This document shows positions 44,343 through 53,197 of a DNA stretch of 64,000 nt, piece after piece (the stretch's first letter is position 1; each line of letters begins with the position of its first letter). The notes beneath the pieces are model-generated. The model ran no database searches and was not told the DNA's origin. It saw only the letters and a list, made by a program, of their open reading frames with translations. The DNA is from an uncultured Alphaproteobacteria bacterium (GTDB taxonomy: Bacteria; Pseudomonadota; Alphaproteobacteria; Rhizobiales; Rhizobiaceae), in NCBI GenBank assembly GCA_929200315.1, contig CAKMZB010000007.1, positions 154,474 to 218,473 of the forward strand, given 5' to 3'. The position numbers and the translations under genes were made by a program.

Positions 44343-45722
44343 TCAGTTCGCCTTCTTAAGATGGTAGGACTTCGGGCGGGTGAGGTTGTGATAGCCGATG
44401 ATGGAGAGCCCGCCTCCACGACCGGTATCCTTACACCCCGTCCAACAAAGCGAGGGGTCGAGATAATCACAACGGTTCATAAAGACCGTGCCGGTCTCGA
44501 TTGCGTCGCCAATGCGCTCCGCCCGCTGCAAGTCTTTTGTCCAAAGGGAAGCTGTGAGGCCAAAATCGCTGTCGTTCATCAGCGCAATAGCCTCTGCATC
44601 ATCCTTGACTTTCTTAATACCAACAACGGGGCCGAAGCTCTCTTCGCGCATGACGCGCATGGCGTGGGTCACCCCGGTAAGGATCTGCGGGGTGAGGTAG
44701 GCGCCGCCATCATCTTCAGCAAAAGTCTCGATATGAGCCTTGGCGCCTGCCGCCACGGCCTCTGAAATCTGTGCCCGCACCTCTTGGGCGAACCGCTCAT
44801 GGGCCATGGGGCCGAGGGTGGTTTCGGGGTCCAGAGGATTGCCGAGCCTGTATCCATTCACGATTGCAACCGCCTTTTCCACAAAGGCATCATAGAGGCT
44901 CTCAACCACGTAAATGCGCTCAATGCCGCAGCAACATTGGCCGGAATTGAACATGGCCCCGTCAATTAGGGTGTCCACCGCTGCGTCAAGATCGGCGTCT
45001 TCCATGACATAGCCCGGATCCTTGCCCCCAAGCTCCAGCCCGATGCCGGTGAAAGTTCCAGCAGCCGCGCGCTCCATGGCCTTCCCGCCACCGACCGAGC
45101 CGGTGAAATTAACAAAGCCAAAGCTCTTCGCCGCAATCAGTTCTGACGTGGTGTCGTGATCGAGAAACACGCTTTGAAACACGTCGGCCGGGATACCGGC
45201 GGAATGGAAGGCTTTCGCCATGCGTTCACCAACCAGCATGGTCTGCGTTGCGTGTTTGAGGACAACGGAATTACCGGCGATGAGTGCCGGGGCGATGGTG
45301 TTGATGGCGGTCATGTAGGGGTAGTTCCAAGGAGCAACCACCAGAACGACGCCGTGAGGCACCCGCTTGATGACCCGCTTAAACTGGGCGTCATCGCCAA
45401 TTTCCAGATCGGCCAAACCTTCCTCGGCGATCTTCGCCATATAAGCGGCACGCTCTTCAAAGCCGCCAAACTCACCACCATAACGGATCGGGCGGCCCAT
45501 CTGCCAAGCAAGCTCGGTCACGATCTCCTCGTTCATCGCGCCAATCGCTGCAACTCCGGCCATGACCAGTTTTGCACGCTCCGCCACGGGGCGAGCGGCC
45601 CAGGCGGCCTGCACTTCTCTGGCGCGGGAAACGACAACCGTCGCCTCCGCACCCGTTAGAACCGGGCGCTCGGCAAACACGGAACCATCAATCGGAGAAA
45701 TGCACTTAAGGGCTTTCGTCAT
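44343..45722 (-). CDS. NAD(P)-dependent aldehyde dehydrogenase (PuuC/GabD-like)
   Basis: 459 aa. Aldehyde dehydrogenase superfamily: VAPWNYPYM, GNSVVLKHA, GSVGGGKAME, the catalytic Glu in LELGGKDPGYV and the nucleophile in NSGQCCCGIERIYV; ESFGPVVG and NRCDYLDPSLCWTG close the fold. In the context of a PuuA-like ligase it likely oxidises a gamma-glutamyl-amino aldehyde. ATG 45722 follows the ligase stop almost directly (TGAcATG), so the genes are coupled. Confidence 0.88.
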   Translation of the reverse strand: MTKALKCISPIDGSVFAERPVLTGAEATVVVSRAREVQAAWAARPVAERAKLVMAGVAAIGAMNEEIVTELAWQMGRPIRYGGEFGGFEERAAYMAKIAEEGLADLEIGDDAQFKRVIKRVPHGVVLVVAPWNYPYMTAINTIAPALIAGNSVVLKHATQTMLVGERMAKAFHSAGIPADVFQSVFLDHDTTSELIAAKSFGFVNFTGSVGGGKAMERAAAGTFTGIGLELGGKDPGYVMEDADLDAAVDTLIDGAMFNSGQCCCGIERIYVVESLYDAFVEKAVAIVNGYRLGNPLDPETTLGPMAHERFAQEVRAQISEAVAAGAKAHIETFAEDDGGAYLTPQILTGVTHAMRVMREESFGPVVGIKKVKDDAEAIALMNDSDFGLTASLWTKDLQRAERIGDAIETGTVFMNRCDYLDPSLCWTGCKDTGRGGGLSIIGYHNLTRPKSYHLKKAN

Positions 45723-45723
45723 G

Positions 45724-47091
45724 TCAGGCTCTTTCAAATCCGCGGGCGACTTCATAGTCGGTAACGATGCGGGCAAACTCTTCCTGCTCCCAGGTGGCGG
45801 CACGCACATAATGGTCGATCACCTCGTCCCCCATGGCCTCACGCAGCATTTTTGATTTTCGCAGCGCATCGGCGGCAACACTGAGGTTGGTTGGAATGTC
45901 CTTGGCTTTCTTGTCGCGATAGACATCCCCGCGAGTTGGCGCGGCCAGTTCCAGCTTCTCTTCAAGCCCACTGATGCCCGCTGCCAATTGCGCGGCGATG
46001 GCAAGATAGGGATTGATGTCGGAGCCACCGACCCGGCATTCCATGCGAATGGCCTTCGTACCAGCACCACATAGGCGGAAGCCCGACGTGCGGTTGTCGA
46101 CGGACCATGTCACCTTGGTTGGTGCAAATGTCCCTTTGGCAAAGCGCTTATAGGAATTGATGTAGGGCGCCATGAAATAGGTGTAGTCGGGGGCAAATTT
46201 CAAAAGCCCGGCCACGTAGTGACGCATCGTGTCCGACATGCCGAGGTCCTTGTCGGCATCAAAGAATGCAGACTTTCCCTTCAGCGTCCAAAGGCTCTGG
46301 TGGATATGAGAGGATGAGCCAACACGGTCATGGTGCCACTTCGGCAAAAACGTCGCTGCACGCCCGTTGAGCCAGGCAATTTCCTTCGTGGCGTGCTTGG
46401 CAACAGTGTGGAATTCGGCACAATCCATAGCCGGGCTGTAGCGGATATTGAGCTCCTCCTGCCCGGCCTCCGCCTCCCCTTTGGTGTTTTCGATGGGCAG
46501 ACCTGCCGCGACCAAGTGGTTGCGCAAGGGGCGCATAATTGCCTCTTCTTTGGTGGTCTGCAGGATGTGGTAATCTTCGTTATATCCGCTGATCGGCTCC
46601 AGATCACGGAAGCCGGATTTGCGAATTTCATCGAAGCTTTTTTCAAACAGGAAAAACTCAAGCTCAGTGGCGGTCTGGGCAGCAAATCCAAGCTCCGCGA
46701 GCCGCGCGACCTGCTTCTTCAACACTGCCCGGGGGGAGTGGGGAATTTCCTTGTGGGTGTGGTGGTCCAGCACATCGCAAAGCACCATAGCGGTACCCTC
46801 CAGCCATGGCATGGGGCGGATGGTGGAAAGGTCTGGTTTCATGACGTAATCGCCATAGCCACTTTCCCAGCTTGTGGAGGCGTAGCCGTCCGGCGTCGCC
46901 ATCTCCAGATCGGTGGCGAGCAAATAATTGCAGCAATGGGTTTCTTCAAATGCGTGTTCAACAAAATTGCGCGCATGGAACCGCTTGCCCATCAACCGGC
47001 CCTGCATATCCACCAGGCAAACGAGCACGGTATCAATCTCGTGGGCAGCAACCTGCTTCTTCAATTTTTCAAACGAAACCACGCCAGTCAT
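45724..47091 (-). CDS. PuuA-like glutamine synthetase family ligase (gamma-glutamyl-amine synthetase)
   Basis: 455 aa. GS fold with short N-terminal beta-grasp domain and catalytic domain: TELEFFLFE, GEAEAGQEELNIRY (metal Glu), GSSSHIHQSLW (His/Ser), INSYKRFAKGTFAPTKVTW and RMECRVGGSDINPYLA. It lacks the adenylation-site layout of GlnA and resembles PuuA and related ligases that attach amines to the gamma-carboxyl of glutamate. The amine is unknown. ATG 47091 is preferred to the upstream start at 47118. Placed after a TRAP transporter and before ALDH and ADH. Confidence 0.87.
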   Translation of the reverse strand: MTGVVSFEKLKKQVAAHEIDTVLVCLVDMQGRLMGKRFHARNFVEHAFEETHCCNYLLATDLEMATPDGYASTSWESGYGDYVMKPDLSTIRPMPWLEGTAMVLCDVLDHHTHKEIPHSPRAVLKKQVARLAELGFAAQTATELEFFLFEKSFDEIRKSGFRDLEPISGYNEDYHILQTTKEEAIMRPLRNHLVAAGLPIENTKGEAEAGQEELNIRYSPAMDCAEFHTVAKHATKEIAWLNGRAATFLPKWHHDRVGSSSHIHQSLWTLKGKSAFFDADKDLGMSDTMRHYVAGLLKFAPDYTYFMAPYINSYKRFAKGTFAPTKVTWSVDNRTSGFRLCGAGTKAIRMECRVGGSDINPYLAIAAQLAAGISGLEEKLELAAPTRGDVYRDKKAKDIPTNLSVAADALRKSKMLREAMGDEVIDHYVRAATWEQEEFARIVTDYEVARGFERA

Positions 47092-47120
47092 ATCTTTCAA
47101 ATCCCAATCTGCACGCAAAT

Positions 47121-47151
47121 AGCCAGACGCAGCGCGGTGCTGCGTCTGGCT
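47121..47151. repeat. Perfect 13-bp hairpin between dctP and the ligase
   Basis: AGCCAGACGCAGC (47121-47133) pairs fully with 47139-47151 around a 5-nt loop. It lies in the gap between the TRAP binding-protein gene and the ligase gene on the minus strand. T residues follow on the plus side only, so it may be a processing or attenuation stem rather than a terminator for the operon. Confidence 0.65.
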
Positions 47152-47167
47152 GTCTTTTCAACTCAGT

Positions 47168-48205
47168 TTAACCGTAGCGATACGGACGGCCGGCTTTCAC
47201 CATGTCTGCGTTGTACTTCTTGAAGATCTCAACGACCTTGGCCTTGGTTTCAGATTCTGCTGCAATTTCGTCCCAGAATTCGATCGCAGCCGCCTCAACT
47301 GTTGCCCATTCCTCATCAGGAATAGTGGTCAATTTCATCTTCGGTCCGTTGACGCGAAGAGCAGCTTCGCCGCCCCAATACCACCACTGACGGTAATAAT
47401 GGCTCTGGTCCATGCAGACCTTCAACAGCTCCTTGAGATGGTCTGGCAGCTCATTCCAGCGATCCATATTTGCAAAGAACGAGCCTGCCCAGGCACCTGA
47501 GATGTTGTTGGTGAGGAAGTAGTTGGTCACGTCTGCCCAACCCACCGTGTAGTCTTCCGTGATGCCAGACCATGCAATGCCGTCGAGCTCTCCGGTCTGA
47601 ACAGCAGTTTCAATGTCTTCCCAAGGAAGGGTCACTGGCACCACACCAAACTGGCTTAGGAAACGTCCGGCCGTCGGAAACGTGAAGACCCGCTTGCCTT
47701 TTAGATCAGCCAGCGAGTTGATCGGGTCTTTGGTGGCGAAGTGGCAAGGATCCCACGCACCGGCGGAAATGTGTTTCACGCCAACTGCTGAATACTCCTT
47801 GTCCCAGATTTCGCCGAGTCCGTACTGGTTAAACAGCACCGGCACATCCAGGGAATAACGGCTACCAAAGGGAAAATACCCTCCAAAGACAGTTACTTCC
47901 GTGGGTGATGCCATAGAATCATCGTCGGACTGAACAGCATCAATCGTGCCTTTTTGCATGGCATGGAAAAGTTCACCTGTGGGCACAAGCTGGTCAGCAA
48001 AGTACAACTCGATTTCCATTTCGTCGCCAGCAATCTTGTTGAAGCTGTCGATGGCAGGCTTGATGACATGCTCCGCCAATGCAGCACCTGCATAGGTCTG
48101 CAAGCGCCATTTGATCTTGGACTGCGCGAGTGCGGGGGTCGCCAGCGCGACCGCCGGAGCGGCAACTGCGGCGCCTTTGATGAAAGTTCTTCTGCTTGTC
48201 GTCAT
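47168..48205 (-). CDS. TRAP transporter substrate-binding protein (DctP family)
   Basis: 345 aa. Twin-arginine signal MTTSRRTFIKG..., cleaved near ALAQS (about residue 28). DctP fold with the conserved FTFPTAGRFLSQFGVVPVTLPWEDIETAVQTGELDG region (core LPWEDIETAVQTGELDG), which includes the residues that contact a carboxylate in the ligand. Subgroup resembles those binding large or 2-oxo-acid-like ligands (TAXI excluded by motif). GGGAGAG precedes ATG 48205. Confidence 0.9.
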   Translation of the reverse strand: MTTSRRTFIKGAAVAAPAVALATPALAQSKIKWRLQTYAGAALAEHVIKPAIDSFNKIAGDEMEIELYFADQLVPTGELFHAMQKGTIDAVQSDDDSMASPTEVTVFGGYFPFGSRYSLDVPVLFNQYGLGEIWDKEYSAVGVKHISAGAWDPCHFATKDPINSLADLKGKRVFTFPTAGRFLSQFGVVPVTLPWEDIETAVQTGELDGIAWSGITEDYTVGWADVTNYFLTNNISGAWAGSFFANMDRWNELPDHLKELLKVCMDQSHYYRQWWYWGGEAALRVNGPKMKLTTIPDEEWATVEAAAIEFWDEIAAESETKAKVVEIFKKYNADMVKAGRPYRYG

Positions 48206-48262
48206 GAGTTCTCTCCCGTTGGTTGGTCTAGGTTGCAATTTCGCTTCGTTGAGAAGTTCTCG

Positions 48263-49585
48263 TTATTTTCCGTAAATGTAATCGGGCAGCCACAATGCGA
48301 TCTGTGGAAACGCCATTACAAGTGCGAGGGCGAGCACCATCACCCCGACAAACGGGCCGATGGATGCGTAGATATCTTTCAGCGTGATTTCCGGCGGTGC
48401 CATGGCCCGCATGAGGAAGAGGTTATAACCAAATGGCGGCGTCATGTACGCGATCTGGGTGGTGATCGTGTAGAGAACGCCATACCAGATCAGATCAAAA
48501 CCCAGCGCATTGACCAATGGCACATAGAGCGGCGCAACAATCACCAGCATGGCCGTGTCATCAAGAAACGTGCCCATGACCAGAAATGAAAGCTGCATGA
48601 GGATGAGGATCATCCAAGGGTCGAGGCCAAGCTGATCGGTAAAGAGGTTTTCAATGGCCTTCACTGCGCCCAAGCCATCAAACACGGCTCCGAAACCGAG
48701 GGCCGCCAGAATGATCCACATGAACATGCAGGAAATTGCGAGGGTCTGGCGCACAGAGACCTCAAACACATCCCGGTTCATGCGCCCTTTTAGGACAGCT
48801 GCGAGAAATGCTGCGGCGGCACCCACAGCTGAACTTTCCACCAGCGACGTCCAGCCCTTCACGAAGGGGACCATCATCACTGCAAAGATGACGAGCGGCA
48901 GAAGTCCGGCGCGCAGCAGACGCAGCTTTTCAGCGGTGGAAACGTTACGCTCGTCTTCGGGCAGTGCTGGACCCAATTCAGGCTGCACGCGGCAGCGCAC
49001 ATAGATGTAGATCATGAACATCGCGGCCATCATCAGACCGGGGAAAACTCCCGCCAGCCACAATTGCCCCACCGGTTGGCGGGCGATCATGGCGTAAAGA
49101 ACGAGCACGACCGACGGTGGCACCAGAATGCCAAGCGAAGATCCGGCTTGAATGACGCCGGTCACCATGCGCTTGTCATACCCTCGCTTTAAAAGCTCCG
49201 GCAGCGCGATGGTGGCACCAATGGCCATCCCGGCGACAGAAAGTCCGTTCATCGCCGATATCAGGATCATCAACCCGATCGTGCCAATGGCAAGGCCGCC
49301 ACGCACCGGCCCCATCCAAACGTGAAACATCTTGTAGAGGTCATCGGCAATCTTGGATTCCGACAACACGTAGCCCATGAAAATGAACATCGGCAGCGTG
49401 AGAAGTGGATACCATTTCATCAGCTTCATGGCGGACGCAAAGGGGATGTCTGACCCACCAACACCCCAAAGTGCCAATGCCGAAATAGCCCCCACCGCAC
49501 CAATCGCGCCGAAAACCCGTTGCCCGGTAAACAGCATCAGCATCATCGATGCGAACATGAAGAGGGCGATCATTTCATAAGACAT
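48263..49585 (-). CDS. TRAP transporter large permease (DctM family)
   Basis: 440 aa, about 12 membrane segments, typical DctM: LTLPMFIFMGYVLSES, GLSVAGMAIGATIALPELLKRGYDKRM and AGSSLGILVPPSVVLVLYAMIA (core GSSLGILVPPSV). Moves the substrate with sodium. Overlaps the small permease stop by 1 nt (TGATG) and is followed by dctP after 57 bp. Confidence 0.93.
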   Translation of the reverse strand: MSYEMIALFMFASMMLMLFTGQRVFGAIGAVGAISALALWGVGGSDIPFASAMKLMKWYPLLTLPMFIFMGYVLSESKIADDLYKMFHVWMGPVRGGLAIGTIGLMILISAMNGLSVAGMAIGATIALPELLKRGYDKRMVTGVIQAGSSLGILVPPSVVLVLYAMIARQPVGQLWLAGVFPGLMMAAMFMIYIYVRCRVQPELGPALPEDERNVSTAEKLRLLRAGLLPLVIFAVMMVPFVKGWTSLVESSAVGAAAAFLAAVLKGRMNRDVFEVSVRQTLAISCMFMWIILAALGFGAVFDGLGAVKAIENLFTDQLGLDPWMILILMQLSFLVMGTFLDDTAMLVIVAPLYVPLVNALGFDLIWYGVLYTITTQIAYMTPPFGYNLFLMRAMAPPEITLKDIYASIGPFVGVMVLALALVMAFPQIALWLPDYIYGK

Positions 49586-50151
49586 CAAGCCCGCTCCTCA
49601 CGCAGTTTTATGATGTCTTTGAGCAATTCCGAAATTGCCTGAAGCAGCATGAGAAAAATACCAATGCACATGACCAGTTTGATCGGCCACAGATAAGGCC
49701 GCCAGGCCGTTGGGCTGCGTTCAAGCCGTCCGGGGCTTTCAAGACCAGTGGCAACCTTGCTGAGGAATTGGAGCGGCTCATCTCCGTAATGACCCAGAGA
49801 ATAGGCGGTCGACCCCAATGCGCCGTAGAGCAAAACACCAAGAAAGAAGAGCAGAAACAGCACGGTTATTGAGTCAAATTGCGCCTTTTTGCGCACCGAC
49901 CATTCGCCATAAAACAGATCCATGCGCACATTGGACCCCATCTGGATCGAGTAGGGTCCGCCCAGAATATAATAGGACACCATGGCAAATTGAGCGACCT
50001 CCAACGTCCATAGGGACGGCAGGAAAAAGGTCTTGGAGATCGAAGACCAAAGCAGGATTGCCATCATGACAAAGATGCCAAACATCACGATGCGACCAAT
50101 GCGATGGTTCACCGTGTCAACGATGAGAATGTAGGAAGTGATGAACTTCAT
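49585..50151 (-). CDS. TRAP transporter small permease (DctQ family)
   Basis: 188 aa with four membrane segments (about 17-38, 50-72, 92-115, 155-178). Typical of the longer DctQ proteins that carry an insert between segments 3 and 4. Overlaps the upstream amidohydrolase gene by 1 nt and the downstream dctM by 1 nt. Confidence 0.88.
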   Translation of the reverse strand: MKFITSYILIVDTVNHRIGRIVMFGIFVMMAILLWSSISKTFFLPSLWTLEVAQFAMVSYYILGGPYSIQMGSNVRMDLFYGEWSVRKKAQFDSITVLFLLFFLGVLLYGALGSTAYSLGHYGDEPLQFLSKVATGLESPGRLERSPTAWRPYLWPIKLVMCIGIFLMLLQAISELLKDIIKLREERA

Positions 50152-50942
50152 CAGCCTGCCCTCGTGGAGAGCACAGATCGCCCGCTGGTTGGTTCACTTG
50201 CTGATCCAACGGCGGCCAAAGCATCCGCTAATAGCCCTGCCAGCATTTCGGCAATGGCATCACACTGGGCCGGTGTCTGGAGGAGGTCGTTTCGCACCTC
50301 CAGCATGACATTCAGCAGACCGCGGCTGATGCCTTGTAATTTAAGCGTATGGGTTACCCCATTGCGTGGCCCATAGGGTTCGTTTCGCTGCACATTAAGG
50401 TTGGTATGCCGGGAAGCCACCGCCAACATGGCATCAGCCAAGCGGGAATCGGCATCGTGAAGAATACCCAATTCCACGTCCCGCTTCACACCATTGTAGA
50501 CTGGAGTGAAACTGTGAATGGTAACCAGCGCCGCGGGCGATGTCTGGCTGTCCAGTTGCGCCGACAATTCTTGTTCAAAGGGACGGTAGAACTGCTCAAC
50601 CCGCCGGGACCGCTCCTGCTCTGAAAGCCCGACATTGCCTGATATTTCGTAAATCTCACTTTTTACGGGGATTGCATCGGCGGCTTCGGGAGGGCGGTTA
50701 CAATCATAAAGCAAGCGCGAAAAACGACCCAACACCGCAGGACAATCAAGGCTTCGGCTCAAATGCCGCGTCACCGCTCCAGCACCAGGGTCCCACGCGA
50801 CATGGCTCGAACGAGCTTCGTCACTGAGGCCAAGTTTTTGAAATTCAGCAGGAATATTGAGACAGGCATGTTCGCACACAAACAGAAAGGGGGCGATATC
50901 CCGACCCGGCAAAACTTCGATATTGGAATTCTCCAAACCCAC
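50151..50942 (-). CDS. N-formylglutamate amidohydrolase family protein
   Basis: 263 aa. FGase fold: FVCEHACLNIP (zinc Glu/His), HVAWDPGAGAV, VTIHSFTPVYNG (His), and HTLKLQGISRGLLNVMLEVRNDLL. Known members remove formyl from N-formylglutamate in histidine breakdown. No hut genes are here; it is the first gene of the TRAP/ligase operon. It could hydrolyse a gamma-glutamyl or N-acyl intermediate, replacing PuuD, but that is inference. Confidence 0.82.
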   Translation of the reverse strand: MGLENSNIEVLPGRDIAPFLFVCEHACLNIPAEFQKLGLSDEARSSHVAWDPGAGAVTRHLSRSLDCPAVLGRFSRLLYDCNRPPEAADAIPVKSEIYEISGNVGLSEQERSRRVEQFYRPFEQELSAQLDSQTSPAALVTIHSFTPVYNGVKRDVELGILHDADSRLADAMLAVASRHTNLNVQRNEPYGPRNGVTHTLKLQGISRGLLNVMLEVRNDLLQTPAQCDAIAEMLAGLLADALAAVGSASEPTSGRSVLSTRAG

Positions 50943-50964
50943 CTTTGCCCACTACCTTGCTCGC

Positions 50965-50976
50965 ATTTTGTAAAAT
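50965..50976. promoter_or_regulatory. ATTTT-GT-AAAAT inverted repeat in the divergent promoter region
   Basis: Five-base arms in the 125-bp gap between the amidohydrolase and rpiR-type genes. A candidate operator for the RpiR regulator; weak on its own. Confidence 0.4.
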
Positions 50977-51067
50977 TCTCTTCACTCGAGATGGGTTTGT
51001 CAAGAATTGCGCCAAATGTTTGATGCTGTAGCGTAGCGGACGGCAATCACCAGGAAGGAGAAAAACT

Positions 51068-51934
51068 GTGTCATCGGGTACAATTGCTGAAAGGCTTCGT
51101 GAGAAAATGTCCGTGCTGACCCGGGCGGAGCGCCAGCTTGCTGATACGGTGTTGAAAAATTACCCGGCATCCGGGCTTGGCACGATTACCACCGTCGCCA
51201 AATCTGCCGAAGTCTCGACTCCGACTGTCGCGCGATTGGTGCAGAAACTCGGCTTTACCGGTTTTCCTGATTTTCAGGCACAATTGCGCGAAGAGCTGAA
51301 TGAGAAAATTTCCGGCCCGATCGCCAAGCGTGAACGCTGGGTGGATGACGCCCCCGACGCCCATATTCTCAACCGCTTCACCGAAGCTGTGATTGAAAAT
51401 ATCAGCCGGTCCTTAGGGGAGATCGACGCCGCAGTATTCGACAAGACCTGCCAATTGTTGAGTGATCCCAAGAAGGGCGTTTTCGTAGTGGGTGGGCGTA
51501 TCACCCGGACGCTGGCGGACTATTTTTTCCTCCACCTCCAGGTCATCCGCAGGAAGGTGACCCATATCACATCAAGCTCCAACGCTTGGCCCCACTACCT
51601 GCTGGACATTGAAAAGGGCGACGTCGTCGTCATTTTTGATATCCGCCGCTATGAAAACAGCACGTTGAAGCTGGCAGAAATGGCGAGCCAAAAAGGCGCA
51701 GAGATCGTGCTTTTCACCGATCAGTGGAATTCGCCCATCTCCACTTTCGCCACAGCAACGTTCAACAGCAGAATTGTCGTTCCATCGGCGTGGGATTCAA
51801 ACGTGACGTCCATGCTCTTGGCCGAAATCATCATTGCCGAAGTGCAGGAACGCCACTGGGGAGCCACGAAGAAACGCATGGAAGATCTGGAAGGCATGTT
51901 TGACCGAACCCGGTTCTTCCGGAAATTTTCATAG
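51068..51934 (+). CDS. RpiR-family transcriptional regulator
   Basis: 288 aa. N-terminal HTH_6 domain (about 10-80: [42 protein letters not shown]) and C-terminal SIS domain (about 125-255: [30 protein letters not shown]). RpiR proteins sense phosphosugars or amino-sugar-like ligands. Transcribed away from the TRAP operon, which it probably controls. Its 3' end overlaps the convergent enolase-superfamily gene by 6 bp. Confidence 0.9.
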   Translation: MSSGTIAERLREKMSVLTRAERQLADTVLKNYPASGLGTITTVAKSAEVSTPTVARLVQKLGFTGFPDFQAQLREELNEKISGPIAKRERWVDDAPDAHILNRFTEAVIENISRSLGEIDAAVFDKTCQLLSDPKKGVFVVGGRITRTLADYFFLHLQVIRRKVTHITSSSNAWPHYLLDIEKGDVVVIFDIRRYENSTLKLAEMASQKGAEIVLFTDQWNSPISTFATATFNSRIVVPSAWDSNVTSMLLAEIIIAEVQERHWGATKKRMEDLEGMFDRTRFFRKFS

Positions 51935-53095
51935 GGATGTTGGCTTTGGCAGATCGATCTGGAATTCCTGAAACTGAATTCTGTTGTGCCGTCCCGCTCC
52001 CTCACTGAGCTGGTATACGGCGTTTGCAAGCCAGTCCGGATGGGGCTCCGCGCCCCAACCGGGCACGTCCGTAACGGTCGCCTTACCGTCTCGAATTTCG
52101 TAGGGGTCTGAGACAAACAGGCCCTGCTGCCACGGATAATAATCTTTCCCCTCGATGGAAAATTCCAGGTATTTTCCGGCATTGGGAATGGCGCGCAGCA
52201 GGTGCATGGTAAAGAGCGTGACCATCGACCAATTGGCACAATGAGGGGTGCAGGGAAGACCAGCATCCTGCGCCATTTTGGCCACCCGCAAGGTACGGGT
52301 CAGCCCGCCGAGATAGCAGATATCAGGCTGTATGATGTCGACCACGCGGTCTGAAATCATCCGTCGCCAATTGGGCAATTCGCAATCCTGTTCGCCGCCC
52401 GTGACGTCAATATCCAGCGCGTCGGTGACCTGTTTGGTCTGCTCATATTCCCAATAGGGGCACGGCTCTTCGTAGTGGGAAATACCATTGTCCTGGAGCA
52501 GATGCCCAACTTCGATGGCTCGTTCCGGCCCGAAGGAAGAATTGGCGTCCACAAGCAACGCAACTTCATCCGGCATCGCCGCCCGGATGGTGGGGACAAT
52601 CTCTTCGGTGCGCCCTTCCCATTCATCCTTGCCTCGTCCGCATTCAGCACCCACGCGAAATTTGAACGCATCAAACCCCTGCTCGTCGCGCAGTCGCTTC
52701 AGCCGTTCGGCTTCGTCGTAAGGGGTAATATCGCGCCTCATGGAAGACCCATAGGCCCGCAAAGTGCCCGGTGTGCCCCCAATCAGGTTGCAAACGGGTT
52801 TGCCTTCCAGCTTTCCGCGCAAATCCCAAAGTGCGGTATCAAGCCCGCCCACAGCGCGCTGGATGTAAGAGCCTGGAAATTTATGCTCTTTCTCGGGAAT
52901 GATATCGACAAGATAATCGATATCCAACGCGTACTGCCCGAGCGCCCATGGCGCAATCTGGCGATGGACCACCTGAGCGGTGATATCGGCATGATAGGGC
53001 GCAACCTGGCCCCAACCGTTCGCACCACTTTCTGTCGTGACGCGTACAAAGCAGACGAACTCGTCGGTGAAGGTTTCGATGCGGAAAATTCTCAT
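51929..53095 (-). CDS. Enolase-superfamily enzyme (mandelate racemase/muconate lactonising type)
   Basis: 388 aa. N-terminal capping domain (about 1-125) and TIM barrel with catalytic residues in order: FKFRVG (KxR-type Lys), VDANSSF (Asp metal ligand), YEEPCPYWE (Glu), GGEQD (Glu) and PHCAN (His). This pattern is of the MR-like subgroup that abstracts a proton alpha to a carboxylate: dehydration, racemisation or cycloisomerisation. Substrate unknown. ATG 53095 has AGGA eight bases upstream; the ATG at 53104 has none. Divergent from the MocR gene. Confidence 0.85.
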   Translation of the reverse strand: MRIFRIETFTDEFVCFVRVTTESGANGWGQVAPYHADITAQVVHRQIAPWALGQYALDIDYLVDIIPEKEHKFPGSYIQRAVGGLDTALWDLRGKLEGKPVCNLIGGTPGTLRAYGSSMRRDITPYDEAERLKRLRDEQGFDAFKFRVGAECGRGKDEWEGRTEEIVPTIRAAMPDEVALLVDANSSFGPERAIEVGHLLQDNGISHYEEPCPYWEYEQTKQVTDALDIDVTGGEQDCELPNWRRMISDRVVDIIQPDICYLGGLTRTLRVAKMAQDAGLPCTPHCANWSMVTLFTMHLLRAIPNAGKYLEFSIEGKDYYPWQQGLFVSDPYEIRDGKATVTDVPGWGAEPHPDWLANAVYQLSEGAGRHNRIQFQEFQIDLPKPTSL

Positions 53096-53114
53096 TTTGC
53101 CCATCCTGATGCGC

Positions 53115-53147
53115 GTCCAATGGCCAAACGTAGCGATATGATTGGAC
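53115..53147. promoter_or_regulatory. Inverted GTCCAAT...ATTGGAC boxes upstream of the MocR gene
   Basis: GTCCAAT at 53115-53121 and ATTGGAC at 53141-53147 form an inverted pair with a 19-bp spacer, in the divergent gap between the enolase-superfamily and MocR genes. The same box recurs after the MocR gene (54668-54713), so it is a candidate MocR operator. Confidence 0.5.
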
Positions 53148-53197
53148 CTCTGATAAGATCCATTTTAATCTCATTGCTAAACCAATTTTCCTAACCC

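Noticed and set aside
44342..44470. N-terminal extension of the iron alcohol dehydrogenase
   Set aside because: It lies inside the aldehyde dehydrogenase gene and is unlike the family; the GTG at 44341 gives the normal start.
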